DNA of 64,000 nucleotides from Rhodocyclaceae bacterium (GTDB lineage Bacteria > Pseudomonadota > Gammaproteobacteria > Burkholderiales > Rhodocyclaceae): positions 134,978 through 198,977 of the forward strand of contig JADJAS010000002.1 in NCBI GenBank assembly GCA_016704145.1, in the 5' to 3' direction. A program made the translations under genes and the position numbers. Of this stretch, positions 8,469-15,781 are shown in pieces. Numbering within the stretch: the first letter of the stretch is position 1; every line of letters starts with the position of its first letter. Below the pieces are notes generated by a model. The model made no database searches, had not been told where the DNA came from, and saw only the letters and a list, made by a program, of their open reading frames with translations.

Positions 8469-9749
8469 CTAGACCGCCGCCAGCGCCTGGTCGAGGTCGG
8501 CTCTGATATCGTCGATGTGCTCGAGGCCGATCGACAGCCGCACCATATCGACGCTGACGCCGGCCTTGGCCATTTCCTCCGGCGAAAGCTGGCGGTGCGT
8601 GGTGCTGGCCGGGTGGCAGGCCAGCGACTTGGCGTCGCCGATATTCACCAGCCGCGTGATCAGCTTGAGCGCGTCCTGGAAGCGCGCGCCGGCTTCCATG
8701 CCGCCGCCCGCACCCTTGACGCCGAACGACAGGATGCCCGAGGCGCGGCCGCCCATGTACTGGTTCGTCAGGCCGTTTTCCGGGTGGTCGGCAAGGCCGG
8801 CGTATTTGACCCAGCTGACCTTCGGGTGCGTCTTGAGGAACTGCGCGACCGCCAGCGTGTTGTCGCAGATGCGGTCCATGCGCACCGGCAGCGTCTCGAT
8901 TCCCTGCAGGATCAGGAAGCTGTTGAAGGGCGAAATCGCGGCACCCATGTTGCGCAAGGGCACGACGCGGGCGCGGCCGATAAAGGCGGCCGGGCCGAGC
9001 GCCTCGGTGTAGACGACGCCGTGGTAGGACACGTCGGGCGTGTTCAGGCGCTTGAAGCGCTCCTTGTGTTCGGCCCACGGGAACTTGCCGGAATCGACGA
9101 TGGCGCCGCCGATGCTGGTGCCGTGGCCGCCGAGGTATTTGGTCAGGGCGTGCACGACGATGTCGGCGCCATGCTCGAACGGACGGCACAAGTAGGGCGT
9201 CGGCACGGTGTTGTCGACGATGAGGGGGATTCCGGCCGCATGGGCGATCTCGGCCAGCGCGCCGAAGTCGACCACGTTGCCAAGCGGGTTGCCGATCGAT
9301 TCGCAGTAGATGGCCTTGGTGCGGCCGTCGATCAGCGGCTTGAACGAGGCCGGATCGCGGTAGTCGGCGAAGCGTGCCTGGATACCCAGTTGCGGTAGGG
9401 TATGGGCGAACAGGTTGTAGGTACCGCCATACAGCGTGCCGACCGAGACGATGTTGTCGCCGGCCTCGGCGATGGTCTGGATGGCGTAGGTGATCGCCGC
9501 CATGCCCGACGCCACGCCCAGTGCCCCGATGCCGCCTTCCATCGCCGCCAGCCGCTGTTCGAGCACGGCCGTGGTCGGGTTCATGATCCGCGTGTAGATG
9601 TTGCCGGCGACCTTGAGGTCGAAGAGGTCGGCGCCGTGCTGGGTATCGTCGAAGGCGTAGGACGTGGTCTGGTAGATCGGCACGGCCACGGCCTTGGTGG
9701 TTGGGTCCGGGCTGAAGCCGCCGTGAACGGCGAGCGTCTCGAGTTTCAT
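8469..9749 (-). CDS. metY: O-acetylhomoserine sulfhydrylase (PLP enzyme)
   Basis: A 426-residue Cys/Met-metabolism PLP enzyme that would make homocysteine (or methionine) from O-acetylhomoserine and sulfide (or methanethiol). The N-terminal TLAVHGGFSPDPTTKA motif, the aspartate of IVDNT and the PLP lysine in ALTKYLGGHGTSIGG are all visible, and the length matches the MetY subgroup. It is a single-gene unit convergent with the ankyrin gene. ATG at 9747-9749 fits the family N-terminus. Direct sulfide assimilation through it would suit an organism with reduced sulfur metabolism; that link is inference. Confidence 0.9.
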   Translation of the reverse strand: MKLETLAVHGGFSPDPTTKAVAVPIYQTTSYAFDDTQHGADLFDLKVAGNIYTRIMNPTTAVLEQRLAAMEGGIGALGVASGMAAITYAIQTIAEAGDNIVSVGTLYGGTYNLFAHTLPQLGIQARFADYRDPASFKPLIDGRTKAIYCESIGNPLGNVVDFGALAEIAHAAGIPLIVDNTVPTPYLCRPFEHGADIVVHALTKYLGGHGTSIGGAIVDSGKFPWAEHKERFKRLNTPDVSYHGVVYTEALGPAAFIGRARVVPLRNMGAAISPFNSFLILQGIETLPVRMDRICDNTLAVAQFLKTHPKVSWVKYAGLADHPENGLTNQYMGGRASGILSFGVKGAGGGMEAGARFQDALKLITRLVNIGDAKSLACHPASTTHRQLSPEEMAKAGVSVDMVRLSIGLEHIDDIRADLDQALAAV

Positions 9750-9830
9750 GTGTTTTCCTTATGGGCGGTTGAGTGGCGGTTATTCTGGCACGGTTGGCCT
9801 TGGCCTGCATGATAGGATGCCACCCCCGCC

Positions 9831-11780
9831 ATGCACGATCTTCAGCACCTTTTCTCCGAGACCGGACCGCTCGCCAGGACTATTCCCGGCTACCGGTTGC
9901 GGCCGCAGCAGGTGGAAATGGCCGGGCGCATCGCCGCCGCCATCGCTGGCAACAAGGCGCTGGTGGCCGAAGCCGGCACGGGCACGGGCAAGACCTTCGC
10001 CTACCTGGTGCCGGCGCTGCTTTCCGGCGGCAAGGTCGTCATTTCCACGGGCACCAAGACGTTGCAGGACCAGCTGTTCAACCGCGACTTGCCGATGGTG
10101 CGCGACGCCCTGGGCCTGCCGGCCACCATCGCGCTGCTCAAGGGCCGCGCCAACTACGTCTGCCCCTATCACCTGGAGCGGACCGAGAAGGAAGGGCGCT
10201 TCCAGAACCGCGCGGAAGCGGGCCACATCCGCATCATCGCCCGCTTCGCCAAGGCCACGCGCACGGGCGACAAGGCCGAGCTGTCGGCCGTCCCCGAAGA
10301 TTCCGGCGCCTGGGCGCAGGCCATCTCCACGCGCGACAACTGCCTGGGCCAGGACTGCCCGCATTACAAGGCCTGCTTCGTCGTCGCCGCGCGGCGCGAG
10401 GCGATGACCGCCGATGTCGTCGTGGTCAATCACCATTTGTTCTTCGCCGATGTCATGCTGCGCGACGACGGCCTGGGCGAACTGCTGCCAGCCTGCAACA
10501 CCGTGATTTTCGACGAGGCGCACCAGCTGCCGGAAGTCGCGGGCCTGTTCTTCGGCGAGGCGGTGGGCACGGCGCAGGTCGTCGAGTTGGCGCGCGACAC
10601 GCGGCTGGAAGCGATCGCCGGCGCCAAGGATTACGCGCCGCTGCCGGAAGCCTGCCGCGCGCTGGAAAAGTCGGCCAAGGACTTTCGCCTTGCCTTCCAT
10701 CGGGAAGGCTTGCGGCTCTCCGAAGCGCAGTGGCGGGAACATCCGCAAGCCATCGAGGCGCTGGCGGCGCTCGAAGGCGAACTCGGCGAGTTCATGCGTC
10801 ATCTGGATATGCAGGCGACGCGCTCCGAGGGCCTCGCCAATTGCCTCGCCCGCGCCCATGACATCGCATTGCGGCTGAAACGCTGGCTTCAGCCTCCGGC
10901 CGTACAAGACGACGAGGAAAACGCCTTCATCAAGTGGGTCGAGGTGTCGACGTATTCAGTGACACTCAACTTGACGCCGCTCTCGGTGGCGAACATCTTC
11001 CAGCGCCAGATGGAGGGCCATCCTCGTGCGTGGATCTTCACCTCGGCGACGCTGGCGGTGGGGCAGGACTTCGCCCATTACCGGAACGAACTGGGGCTGG
11101 CCGAGGCCGAAGCCGGCCTGTGGGGCTCGCCCTTTGACTATGGCAGCTGCGCGCTGCTCTACGCGCCGCCGGAGATGCCCGACCCGAACAGCCCTTACTA
11201 TCATGAAGCGGTGCTAGAAGCGGCCTGGCCGGCGATCCGCGCTTCCGGCGGCCGCGCCTTCGTGCTCTGTACCAGCTTGCGCGCGATGCGCCGCATCCAC
11301 GAACTGCTCAAGGAACGCATGGAGCGCGACGGCCTCGACTTCCCGCTGCTGCTCCAAGGCGAGGGCTCGAAGACCGAGCTGCTGGAGCGCTTCCGCTTCC
11401 TCGGCAACGCCATCCTGGTGGCCAGCCAGAGTTTCTGGGAGGGCGTGGACGTGCGCGGCGAGGCGCTCTCGCTTGTCGTTATCGACAAGCTGCCCTTCGC
11501 CCCGCCCGACGATCCGGTGCTCTCGGCGCGCATCGATCATCTCAAGCGCCAGGGCCGCAACGCCTTCTTCGAATACCAGTTGCCGCGCGCGGTGATCAGC
11601 ATGAAGCAGGGCGCCGGGCGGCTGATCCGCGACGAGACCGACCGCGGCGTGCTGATGGTCTGTGATCCGCGCCTGATCAACAAGCCCTACGGCCGGCGCA
11701 TCTGGCAGAGCCTGCCGCCGATGCGCCGCACCCGCGACATCGCCGAGGTGGAGGCGTTTTTCGAGAACCGGGAGTCTTGA
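9831..11780 (+). CDS. yoaA: ATP-dependent DNA helicase, YoaA/DinG (XPD-like) family
   Basis: A 649-residue superfamily-2 helicase. It shows the Q-motif region (RPQQVEMAG), Walker A (AEAGTGTGKT), DEAH box (FDEAHQLPE), a Cys cluster for a 4Fe-4S centre (YVCPYHLE and NCLGQDCPHYKAC) and motif VI (QGAGRLIRDETDRG). It acts in replication-fork or recombination repair in relatives. ATG at 9831 is the only start giving the conserved N-terminus. The integron region begins directly downstream, so this gene marks the left flank of the cassette array. Confidence 0.9.
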   Translation: MHDLQHLFSETGPLARTIPGYRLRPQQVEMAGRIAAAIAGNKALVAEAGTGTGKTFAYLVPALLSGGKVVISTGTKTLQDQLFNRDLPMVRDALGLPATIALLKGRANYVCPYHLERTEKEGRFQNRAEAGHIRIIARFAKATRTGDKAELSAVPEDSGAWAQAISTRDNCLGQDCPHYKACFVVAARREAMTADVVVVNHHLFFADVMLRDDGLGELLPACNTVIFDEAHQLPEVAGLFFGEAVGTAQVVELARDTRLEAIAGAKDYAPLPEACRALEKSAKDFRLAFHREGLRLSEAQWREHPQAIEALAALEGELGEFMRHLDMQATRSEGLANCLARAHDIALRLKRWLQPPAVQDDEENAFIKWVEVSTYSVTLNLTPLSVANIFQRQMEGHPRAWIFTSATLAVGQDFAHYRNELGLAEAEAGLWGSPFDYGSCALLYAPPEMPDPNSPYYHEAVLEAAWPAIRASGGRAFVLCTSLRAMRRIHELLKERMERDGLDFPLLLQGEGSKTELLERFRFLGNAILVASQSFWEGVDVRGEALSLVVIDKLPFAPPDDPVLSARIDHLKRQGRNAFFEYQLPRAVISMKQGAGRLIRDETDRGVLMVCDPRLINKPYGRRIWQSLPPMRRTRDIAEVEAFFENRES

Positions 11781-11793
11781 GCCAGGCGCCTAT

Positions 11794-11928
11794 CTATGCG
11801 CTACGGGAATGGCGCGCTACGTACTGACGCAGCACACCGTCCATGCGTGATTGCCAGCCTTCGCCCGTGGACTTGAAGTAGGCAACGACCTCGGGGTCCG
11901 CTCGATTGATGGGTTGGGCATCTACTTC
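11794..11928 (-). pseudogene. Remnant of a BrnA-type antitoxin C-terminus
   Basis: The minus strand encodes INRADPEVVAYFKSTGEGWQ followed by SRMDGVLRQYV, then a stop at 11794-11796. This closely resembles the C-terminal DNA-binding segment of the intact BrnA in this array (YSPEVVEYFRATGEGWQTRM). An in-frame TAA sits just upstream at 11929-11931 and no start or partner toxin is present, so this is a decayed distal cassette. Confidence 0.6.
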
Positions 11929-12026
11929 TTAGGCCGGTACCCTTTTCCCGCAGCCACCAACATCAATCAACATCTCCATGTAGTTGTCCGAAGTGAGGTT
12001 TTTGACAATTACCGATGTTGACGTGG
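11929..12026. other. Unassigned stretch at the distal end of the cassette array
   Basis: About 100 bp between the antitoxin remnant and a truncated attC. I see no start codon with a credible frame, no repeat copy and no hairpin with a T-tract. It is probably decayed cassette DNA. Confidence 0.3.
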
Positions 12027-12061
12027 TCTCGCGCAGCGTCCCCTGCAACGACGGGTTGGAC
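12027..12061 (-). other. Truncated attC (R''-L'' half only)
   Basis: On the minus strand this starts with the core GTCCAAC and runs through the L''-like GTTGCAGGGGACGCTGCGCG arm. The complementary L'-R' arm is missing. It would have been the attC of the yefM-yoeB cassette. Confidence 0.6.
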
Positions 12062-12085
12062 GTCTTGGCGATACTGGACATCTAA

Positions 12086-12122
12086 CTCCTGAAAATGTAC
12101 AGTAACACGTACATTTCAGGAG
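12086..12122. promoter_or_regulatory. yefM-yoeB operator palindrome
   Basis: Inverted repeat CTCCTGAAAATGTAC / GTACATTTCAGGAG separated by about 8 bp, ending 6 bp before the yefM start. The inner TGTAC and GTACA half-sites resemble the short TGTACA motifs bound by YefM-YoeB in autoregulation (established for the family; binding here is inferred). Confidence 0.75.
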
Positions 12123-12128
12123 ACGCCC

Positions 12129-12380
12129 ATGGACGCGATTACTTACACCACTGTTCGTGCAAACCTCGCCAGCGCAATGGATAGGGTTTGTAATGACCAC
12201 GAAGCTTTGATTATTACGCGCAACGGAGAACAGTCCGTTGTGATGCTCTCGCTCGAAGATTTTAAAGCGCTTGAGGAAACCGCCTATCTGCTGCGCACGC
12301 CCGCCAACGCCAAGCGACTTCTCTCCGCCGTTGCGCAGCTGAACGCAGGCAAGGGCGTTGAGCGAAAGCTGACAAAGTGA
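12129..12380 (+). CDS. yefM: Antitoxin YefM (Phd/YefM family)
   Basis: An 83-residue antitoxin. The N-terminal DNA-binding half (ITYTTVRANLASAMDRVCND) and the following ITRNG block are typical of Phd/YefM; the C-terminal half would wrap the toxin. The gene lies on the plus strand, antisense to the cassette direction, and is driven by its own palindrome-bearing promoter region. Its stop overlaps the GTG start of yoeB, so the pair is translationally coupled. Confidence 0.92.
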   Translation: MDAITYTTVRANLASAMDRVCNDHEALIITRNGEQSVVMLSLEDFKALEETAYLLRTPANAKRLLSAVAQLNAGKGVERKLTK

Positions 12381-12631
12381 AGTTGATCTTCGCAGACGAG
12401 GCATGGGAAGACTACCTGTATTGGCAAAAGCAAGACAAGCGGATGGCGGAGCGGATCAACAAATTGATTCGGGAGGCACAACGTGAACCATTTGGCGGCG
12501 TGGGTAAGCCAGAGCCGCTGAAGCACGCGCTATCGGGCTTTTGGTCGCGGCGAATTACTGATGAGCATCGCATGGTGTATCGCGTCGTGAATGATGCGCT
12601 GGAAATTGTGCAACTTCGGTTCCACTACTGA
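12377..12631 (+). CDS. yoeB: Toxin YoeB (ribosome-dependent mRNA endonuclease)
   Basis: An 84-residue RelE-superfamily toxin. It shows the YoeB signature WEDYLYWQ at the start, GVGKPEPLKHALSGFWSRRI in the middle and a terminal RFHY, including the Glu, Arg, His and Tyr residues used for catalysis in relatives. The GTG start overlaps the yefM stop by 4 bp. IS remnants begin just downstream. Confidence 0.92.
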   Translation: MKLIFADEAWEDYLYWQKQDKRMAERINKLIREAQREPFGGVGKPEPLKHALSGFWSRRITDEHRMVYRVVNDALEIVQLRFHY

Positions 12632-12633
12632 CT

Positions 12634-12862
12634 CTAAGGACACGCTGATTTATTCGCAGATCGGCGGATCGAAGTACTGATGTGTCTGCGAGAATCAAGG
12701 TACTGAAGGTTGAGCGGAACTTGGCGATGCAAACGAGCTTTTCTGAACTCGAATACTCGGGCAAGAAGAAGATGACGCGGCGCGACCGGTTTCTCGGCGA
12801 GATCGAAGGGTGACGCCGTGGTCGGCGATTGTTGCCGAGATCCAGCCGTTCTACCCCAAGGG
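12634..12862 (+). mobile_element. IS5-family remnant (left end and transposase N-terminus)
   Basis: It starts with GGACACGCTGATTTATTC-like terminal sequence and encodes MQTSFSELEYSGKKK from 12727, then MTRRDRFLGEIE, the N-terminus typical of IS5-type transposases. A one-base shift near 12812 is needed to continue into VTPWSAIVAEIQPFYPKG. The element stops after about 45 codons, where IS3-type sequence takes over. Confidence 0.65.
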
Positions 12863-13208
12863 TGCGTTCTGGTTGCCCCGTCGGCGTACTGGCGCCATGC
12901 GGCGCAGCGGCGCGATCCTGAATTGCGTTGTGCTCGCGCCCGGCGCGACGAGGAATTGATCAGTGAGATCGAGCGCGTCTGGCAGGTCAATCTGCAGGTC
13001 TATGGTGCGGACAAGGTCTGGCGACAGCTCAATCGAGAAGGCATTGCCGTTGCGCGTTGCACCGTCGAACGCCTCATGCGTCAGCAAGGATTGCGCGGCG
13101 CCATGCGGGGCAAGTCGGTGAAGACGACGCGCCCGGATCCGGCTGTGCCGTGCCCGCTGGACCGCGTGAATCGGCAATTTTCGGCAACCCGGCCGAATCA
13201 GTTGTGGG
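12863..13208 (+). mobile_element. IS3-family orfB fragment
   Basis: Encodes a 5'-truncated and 3'-truncated IS3-type OrfB: VAPSAYW, EIERVWQVNLQVYGADKVWR, QLNREGIAVARCTVERLMR, then the start of the DDE domain (RPNQLWVT). It breaks off inside QLWV, before any of the DDE acidic residues, and joins attC sequence directly. No terminal repeats remain, so it cannot move. Confidence 0.8.
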
Positions 13209-13652
13209 TGACCGGCGCTGCGCGGCTTCATCGCGCAGCGTCCAGCGACCGAAGGGAGCGAGGTCGAGCGCCATGTTAGGGGGGCGGCCGCGCGCAACCA
13301 CTTTGGATAGCTCTGCAACCGAAAGCATAGGCGTAGAACGGTGAATGATTCGGTGACAGTTGGAGCACAAGACGGCTAAATCATTGAGCGTCGTTGTGAC
13401 TGATTCGGCGGATGCCGATAGGGGCACCAGATGATGGACCTCACAGAAACCTTCCCCAAGGGCAGCGACGTAAGCGCCACAAAGGGAGAATGCCGTCCTC
13501 TTTCCGTTCGGGATACCTTGGACGACCCAGACCGTGTTTCCGACAGCCTTCTTGAGAACGCCAAACTTTCGGCTCAGAAACCGGAGTTCGTCGGAGGACT
13601 CAAGTTCGTAGCCCATTGTTTTGGCGCTGTGATATGCGATGAAGTGTTCCAT
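13074..13652 (-). CDS. HNH endonuclease-like cassette protein reading into attC and IS debris
   Basis: The first roughly 110 residues form an HNH-type domain, with CEVHHLVPLSAS, NDLAVLCSNCHRIIHR and zinc-type Cys/His pairs, so a small DNA-cleaving or restriction-type nuclease is likely. The gene has no stop before the cassette's attC. It continues through it (residues NMALDLAPFGRWTLRDEAAQ) and then antisense through the IS3 remnant to a stop at 13074. The original stop was probably supplied by sequence lost when the IS chimera truncated attC. The gene is in cassette orientation. Nuclease activity is inferred from motifs only. Confidence 0.75.
   Translation of the reverse strand: MEHFIAYHSAKTMGYELESSDELRFLSRKFGVLKKAVGNTVWVVQGIPNGKRTAFSLCGAYVAALGEGFCEVHHLVPLSASAESVTTTLNDLAVLCSNCHRIIHRSTPMLSVAELSKVVARGRPPNMALDLAPFGRWTLRDEAAQRRSPTTDSAGLPKIADSRGPAGTAQPDPGASSSPTCPAWRRAILADA
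13209..13281 (-). other. attC site truncated by IS sequence
   Basis: On the minus strand: core CCCTAAC, then ATGGCGCTCGACCTCGCTCC and onward to the GGACGCTGCGCG / CGCGCAGCGCCGG stem. It is very similar to the site at 17261-17347, but the R' end is replaced by IS3 orfB sequence. Confidence 0.75.
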
Positions 13653-13668
13653 AGCGAAAATGACAAGC

Positions 13669-13725
13669 CCCTAACGCAAAAGTCAGCGGCGCCGGAACGG
13701 CGTCCGCTGGACTGCCGGGTTAGGG
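13669..13725 (-). other. attC site, short 57-bp type
   Basis: Minus strand: R'' CCCTAAC, L'' CAGCGGACGCC, loop, L' GGCGCCGCTG, R' GTTAGGG. The extra A in L'' relative to L' marks it as a minus-oriented attC. It terminates the hicAB cassette. Confidence 0.85.
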
Positions 13726-13739
13726 GTCAAAAAACGATG

Positions 13740-14153
13740 CTACGCCACCCGTACCTCGACATGACGCCCCAGCGCACGCGCCGCCGCCTCGATCTGGTCG
13801 AAGCGCGACGCGTGATTGAGATCGAAGAGACGATCAACCTGCGGCAGGTGCCAGCCCAGACGGCGAGCCAGATCGGCCTTGCGCAATCCTTGCTCGGTCA
13901 TGGCTTGATAGATGCCCAACTTGGCGCATTCCAACGCCGACGGGCGAACCGTGGGACGGCCATCGGCAGCAGACGGCATGGGCAAGGGCTTGCGATCACC
14001 CACATAAAACGCCAAGGCGGATTCCAACGCATCAACTGCCTGCAACAGCGCCTCGTCCTCATCTGCACCGAAGGTAATCGCTTCCGGCACATCGGGGAAT
14101 GTCACCAGCACGGTGCCGTCGTCAGGGGTGAGGGTTACGGGGTATTCAAACAT
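13740..14153 (-). CDS. hicB: Antitoxin HicB
   Basis: A 137-residue antitoxin with the HicB partial RNase H-like fold (FEYPVTLTPDDGTVLVTFPD and DEALLQAVDALESALAFY) followed by a C-terminal helix-turn-helix (RKADLARRLGWHLPQVDRLF) for autorepression. It lies in cassette orientation, 9 bp after hicA, and its stop is 15 bp from the attC. Confidence 0.92.
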   Translation of the reverse strand: MFEYPVTLTPDDGTVLVTFPDVPEAITFGADEDEALLQAVDALESALAFYVGDRKPLPMPSAADGRPTVRPSALECAKLGIYQAMTEQGLRKADLARRLGWHLPQVDRLFDLNHASRFDQIEAAARALGRHVEVRVA

Positions 14154-14162
14154 GAGTCCTCC

Positions 14163-14342
14163 TTATTTCAATCCAAGCTGGCGCTTGATGGCGGCTTCCA
14201 GCCCTTTGCCGAGTTCTGTCGTTCCGTGCATCGGCAACACCGATTTTTTACCGTTCAGGAACACATTCAGATGCGAACCCTTACCCTGCGTGAAAGTCGC
14301 GCCTTGCTGTTCGAGCCACTTCTTCATCTGTTTCGAGTTCAT
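14163..14342 (-). CDS. hicA: Toxin HicA
   Basis: A 59-residue mRNA interferase of the double-stranded-RNA-binding fold. KQMKKWLEQQGATFTQGKGS precedes the catalytic His in GSHLNVFLNGKK, and PMHG-TELGKGL follows. ATG at 14342 is the natural start. The best promoter upstream would initiate almost at this ATG, so the mRNA may be leaderless. hicA precedes hicB, the usual order. Confidence 0.9.
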   Translation of the reverse strand: MNSKQMKKWLEQQGATFTQGKGSHLNVFLNGKKSVLPMHGTTELGKGLEAAIKRQLGLK

Positions 14343-14349
14343 GAAACGA

Positions 14350-14378
14350 ATAATAAACACTTCTGTTGCGTTTGTCAA
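14350..14378 (-). promoter_or_regulatory. Sigma-70 promoter of hicAB
   Basis: Minus strand TTGACA (14373-14378), a 17-bp spacer, then TATTAT (14350-14355). This is nearly consensus. Initiation would fall at about 14343, next to the hicA ATG. Confidence 0.7.
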
Positions 14379-14419
14379 GGAAAAAGCAACATAAATGTTT
14401 TACTTAACGGGGTAGTGAA

Positions 14420-14494
14420 ATGCCGTTTGAAGAAGTAACGATAGGCGATGCGCGCTTGATCCTTGGCGATTGCCGGGAAGTCACTCCTTGGTAA
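14420..14494 (+). pseudogene. N-terminal scrap of a DNA methyltransferase
   Basis: A 24-codon frame encodes MPFEEVTIGDARLILGDCRE before a stop. RLILGDCREV is the typical opening of phage-type N4/N6 DNA methylases, just before the DPPY motif, which is missing. The frame ends next to a truncated attC, so it is a decayed cassette piece. Confidence 0.5.
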
Positions 14495-14496
14495 GG

Positions 14497-14535
14497 GCCT
14501 AACGTTTGAATTCACCGGCCTTGCGCGGCTTTAAC
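14497..14535 (-). other. Truncated attC (R'-L' half)
   Basis: On the plus strand it starts with GCCTAAC and matches the first half of the site at 15382 (GTTTGAATTCACCGGCCTTG) up to GCGGCTTT. The second arm is missing. Confidence 0.65.
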
Positions 14536-14619
14536 CCCATAACTCTGCCAATGCTTGGCGCGAGTACGAAGCCCCTTTTGTGACCTTGGCGAATGAGATG
14601 GGCATGATGACCCTTGAAT
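14536..14619 (+). other. Cassette remnant of unknown origin
   Basis: An open frame (NSANAWREYEAPFVTLANEM...) enters from the truncated attC without a start codon and runs on through the next attC. I do not recognise it. It looks like the tail of a lost cassette gene. Confidence 0.35.
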
Positions 14620-14715
14620 GGCTAACGTTTGAGGTAACCGGCTGCCGGAGCGCGAAGCGCGGAGGGAACCCGCAAGCGCAGCTTGCGGGCGGTCCGGTTG
14701 ACCGATGGGTTGGGC
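14620..14715 (-). other. attC site (96 bp)
   Basis: Minus strand R'' GCCCAAC, L'' arm with CAACCGGACC, a long GC-rich stem, L' CCGGTTACC and R' GTTAGCC. The stop of the HigA-type gene lies 6 bp away. Confidence 0.85.
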
Positions 14716-14721
14716 ACCTTG

Positions 14722-15021
14722 TCAGGTATGGCTGGCCTCAGCATGCAGCTTTAGCCCAAGGGCACCAATTACCTTAAGGATTGTGTCGAAGCCGGGGCTA
14801 CGCTCCCCGGAAAGTGCCTTGTAGAGGCTTTCGCGGGAAAGACCCGCGTCTCGGGCCACTTGGGCCATGCCCTTCGCACGGGCAATATCTCCAAGAGCCT
14901 TAGCGATGAAGGCGGCATCGCCATCCGCTTCTTCTAGGCAGGCTTCGAGGTAAGCAGCCATCTCCTCCGGAGTTCTGAGGTGTTCTGCAACGTCATAACG
15001 AGTGGTAGCGGTCTTTGCCAT
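14722..15021 (-). CDS. HigA-type antitoxin (addiction-module antidote, XRE-like)
   Basis: A 99-residue protein. The N-terminal YDVAEHLRTPEEMAAYLEAC block and the HTH segment VARDAGLSRESLYKALSGER are typical of the putative addiction-module antidote family that pairs with RelE/HigB-like killers. It is the second gene of a toxin-first operon, 5 bp after the toxin, in cassette orientation. It should bind and repress its own promoter with the toxin. Confidence 0.85.
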   Translation of the reverse strand: MAKTATTRYDVAEHLRTPEEMAAYLEACLEEADGDAAFIAKALGDIARAKGMAQVARDAGLSRESLYKALSGERSPGFDTILKVIGALGLKLHAEASHT

Positions 15022-15026
15022 AGCGA

Positions 15027-15323
15027 CTACTCCGAAAGGTTCAGCGCGAGACGCAAGGCTGCCTTGATATCTTTGGCTTGAGTGCTCTTGTCTCCGCCAG
15101 CCAGGAGAACGATTAGCTCTCGCCCTCGCTGCTTGAAATACACCCGATAACCGGGACCGTAGTTGATTCGCAACTCGGAAACGCCCTCGCCAACAGGCTC
15201 AACGTCGCCAGGGTTGCCAGCGGCCAGACGCTCAATTCTCGCCTGAACCCGCGCACGCGCCTGGATGTCGCGGAGTGCATCGAGCCACTGGACGAAGATG
15301 TCGGTTTTCCGAATTTCGATCAT
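15027..15323 (-). CDS. RelE/HigB-type toxin (addiction-module killer)
   Basis: A 98-residue RelE-superfamily protein of the killer subfamily: WLDALRDIQARARVQARIER, then ELRINYGPGYRVYF and IVLLAGGDKSTQAKDI. The Arg/Lys and Tyr residues typical of the toxic core are present. It precedes its antitoxin, the order usual for HigBA-like pairs. The start is ATG at 15321-15323. Confidence 0.88.
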   Translation of the reverse strand: MIEIRKTDIFVQWLDALRDIQARARVQARIERLAAGNPGDVEPVGEGVSELRINYGPGYRVYFKQRGRELIVLLAGGDKSTQAKDIKAALRLALNLSE

Positions 15324-15381
15324 AGAAGCACTGTAGCCATGCGGCTACATATTGTCAATCGGGACCACGGCGCTGAAAGGT

Positions 15382-15450
15382 GCCCAACGTCTGAATTCAC
15401 CGGCCTTGCGCGGCTTTATGCGCAAGGTCCGGTGGAATGATGGGTTGGGC
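15382..15450 (-). other. attC site (69 bp)
   Basis: Plus strand GCCCAAC ... GTTGGGC with arms TTCACCGGCCTTGCGC and GCGCAAGGTCCGGTGGA. The extra T on the right arm places L'' there, so the site is minus-oriented. Confidence 0.88.
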
Positions 15451-15472
15451 CACTGTTGTAACCACAAAAAAC

Positions 15473-15502
15473 TTGACGTGACTTTCTTTTCGTAACTACA
15501 AT
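15473..15502 (+). promoter_or_regulatory. Promoter of brnTA
   Basis: TTGACG, 18 bp, TACAAT, 6 bp before the brnT ATG region. The transcript would have a very short or no leader. It allows expression against the cassette direction. Confidence 0.6.
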
Positions 15503-15508
15503 AAGCGC

Positions 15509-15781
15509 ATGATCGTCTGGGACAAAACCAAGCGCGAGAAGAACCTCAAGGCTCACGGCATTGACTTGGCTGAGGTCGGTTGCGTATTCGATGCCCCAAT
15601 GGTCACGGTGGAAGACGAACGTGAGCAGTACGGCGAACAACGACTGCAAAGTTTGGGCTGGTTTCGCAACCGCGTTGTCTTCCTTGTATGGACGGAGCGC
15701 AATGACAGCGCTCGGGTAATTTCCTGTCGTTACGGTGACAAACATGAAACGCGCGCCTACTTCGAAGCCCTCGACCTTTAG
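15509..15781 (+). CDS. brnT: Toxin BrnT
   Basis: A 90-residue RelE-fold ribonuclease toxin. It opens with WDKTKREKNLKAHGIDL and contains VEDEREQYGEQRLQSLGWF and a terminal SCRYGDKHETRAYFEAL, all typical of BrnT, including the basic and acidic residues used in mRNA cleavage. It is on the plus strand, antisense to the cassette direction. It overlaps brnA by 38 bp. Confidence 0.92.
   Translation: MIVWDKTKREKNLKAHGIDLAEVGCVFDAPMVTVEDEREQYGEQRLQSLGWFRNRVVFLVWTERNDSARVISCRYGDKHETRAYFEALDL

Noticed and set aside
13676..13705. AAAAGTCAGCGGCGCC inside an attC as a repeat copy
   Set aside because: The bases are explained by the attC L' arm and pair with L''; the GGCGGNACGCC part is absent.
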